Of a stretch of 64,000 nt of DNA, positions 63,116 to 64,000 are shown one piece after another. The stretch spans positions 120,441 to 184,440 of the forward strand of contig NZ_FOOQ01000004.1 in NCBI RefSeq assembly GCF_900113245.1, read 5' to 3'. Positions within the stretch are counted from its first letter, which is position 1. Each line of letters begins with the position of its first letter. The translations under genes and the position numbers were made by a program. Under the pieces are notes generated by a model. That model made no database searches and was not told the origin of the DNA. It saw only the letters and a program-made list of their open reading frames with translations. The stretch comes from Halopelagius inordinatus (lineage in GTDB: Archaea > Halobacteriota > Halobacteria > Halobacteriales > Haloferacaceae).

Positions 63116-63122
63116 TTTTATG
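63116..63122 (+). promoter_or_regulatory. rRNA promoter candidate P1 (TTTTATG)
   Basis: TTTTATG follows CGAAATCAACGGCC, about 480 bp before 16S. The downstream GGGGCATTCGTAGAAATACG shares GCATT..G.A.AAT with sequence after P2, so the promoter blocks may be diverged repeats. Confidence 0.5.
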
Positions 63123-63260
63123 TACCCGGGGCATTCGTAGAAATACGCAGAGGCAGCCCGGGACGTTCGGGCCGCCACCTTCCGACAGCCCCACTCCACT
63201 AACCCTCGACTCGGGTCGCGTGGGTGCATCTCGCACTCACCGCAGACCCGAGACGACGGC

Positions 63261-63269
63261 CTTAAGTGG
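63261..63269 (+). promoter_or_regulatory. rRNA promoter candidate P2 (CTTAAGTGG)
   Basis: ACGACGGCCTTAAGTGGTCC, about 335 bp before 16S. CGGCCTT is shared with P1. Confidence 0.5.
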
Positions 63270-63386
63270 TCCAAGGCATTTCGGAATAATGCGAACGACA
63301 CACCGCGATCGCGGGCGGTTCAACCCCGTCCGCAATCGGACTTCCACCACGTCGGCTTCGGCCGACGCCGCGGACGAACCGAGGCC

Positions 63387-63393
63387 CTTAAGG
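63387..63393 (+). promoter_or_regulatory. rRNA promoter candidate P3 (CTTAAGG)
   Basis: GAGGCCCTTAAGGCCTCC, itself a palindrome around CTTAAG, about 210 bp before 16S. Confidence 0.5.
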
Positions 63394-63577
63394 CCTCCAA
63401 CGTCCTACACTGAAGTCCGAAAGCCATGAGGATTCCACCCCTGCGGTCCGCCGTACACGATGGAATCTGATGTTAGCCTTGGTAGTTCGGTGACACCCGT
63501 TCGGTGTCGTCGAATACCACACGGACCAAGCAATTATGGTGATTCTGTTCACATCACGTGAACGAATCCCGCCACCC

Positions 63578-63596
63578 CCTGGCCCTCTGGGCCAGG
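63578..63596 (+). other. Perfect hairpin immediately before 16S
   Basis: CCTGGCCC-TCT-GGGCCAGG forms an 8-bp stem with a 3-nt loop and ends 3 nt before the first base of 16S (63600). A second hairpin, GTTCAC-ATCAC-GTGAAC (63547-63563), lies just upstream. They are probably part of pre-16S processing. Confidence 0.6.
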
Positions 63597-63599
63597 AAC

Positions 63600-64000
<401 letters not shown>

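Larger units (their letters stand above)
62910..63599 (+). promoter_or_regulatory. rRNA operon leader with multiple promoters
   Basis: This 690-bp leader precedes 16S and has no protein gene. TATA-type elements occur at 63116-63122 (TTTTATG), 63261-63269 (CTTAAGTGG) and 63387-63393 (CTTAAGG), with a possible fourth at 63010-63018 (CGTATATTG). Haloarchaeal rRNA operons typically have several tandem promoters. Leader hairpins follow at 63547-63563 and 63578-63596. Confidence 0.75.

Overview
The window is chromosomal DNA of a halophilic archaeon (class Halobacteria), probably near Haloferax/Halogeometricum. The evidence is very high GC with long antisense shadow frames, acidic proteins, archaeal TFB, TBP, aIF2-beta and Orc1/Cdc6, a preQ0 (archaeosine) operon, short AT-rich TATA boxes about 25-30 bp before start codons, and a 16S rRNA beginning ATTCCGGTTGATCCTGCCGG. 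The genus is inference.

Layout. 1-6.3 kb: tail of a membrane protein, CorA, TFB, zinc ribbon, aIF2-beta, UPF0058, UPF0212, an OGG-type glycosylase and MscS. 6.6-10.4 kb: MalQ and two tandem Tat-exported endonuclease/exonuclease/phosphatase (EEP) paralogues. 10.5-19.5 kb: bacterial-type ThrRS, a 47-residue membrane-protein candidate, a universal stress protein, an esterase, a DMT transporter with a divergent Lrp-type regulator, tRNA-Lys(CTT), a KTN-DHH fusion and a PRC-barrel protein. 19.7-27.6 kb: a lactate-oxidation locus (LutB/A fusion, LutC, LldP, and a 1028-aa FAD/Fe-S dehydrogenase). 27.6-33.5 kb: aminotransferase, FilR1-like regulator, DUF123 and DCC proteins, an Hrq1/MrfA-type helicase and a zinc ribbon. 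33.6-42.8 kb: a glucan-degradation island with two GH13 enzymes and a divergent 1514-aa protein carrying two GH15 catalytic modules; with MalQ this gives an intracellular starch/glycogen system. 43-52.6 kb: an SRPBCC protein, a receiver-PAS-GAF histidine kinase, a DMT transporter, a short flavoprotein, the queD-queE-queC operon, thioesterase and MaoC proteins, a DUF389 membrane protein and tRNA-Tyr(GTA). 52.7-58.7 kb: an Eco57I-like DNA methylase, an XPB-type helicase and two unrecognised haloarchaeal proteins.

58.7-64 kb is the most striking part. Nine near-identical 20-bp origin recognition boxes (ORBs) flank an AT-rich segment centred on a perfect 10-bp-arm palindrome, directly upstream of orc1/cdc6: a replication origin. 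A FilR1-like regulator, TBP and the multi-promoter leader of an rRNA operon follow, with 16S transcribed away from the origin. An isolated ORB-like site also lies 42 kb away beside tRNA-Lys, next to a partial copy of that tRNA's 3' end.

No transposase, CRISPR array or complete defence system is visible. The less expected items are the stray ORB with tRNA fragment, the double GH15 enzyme, the duplicated Fe-S/CCG module shared by the two lactate enzymes, a 27-codon ORF coupled to lldP, and a strongly structured intergenic element at 42.93-43.08 kb.
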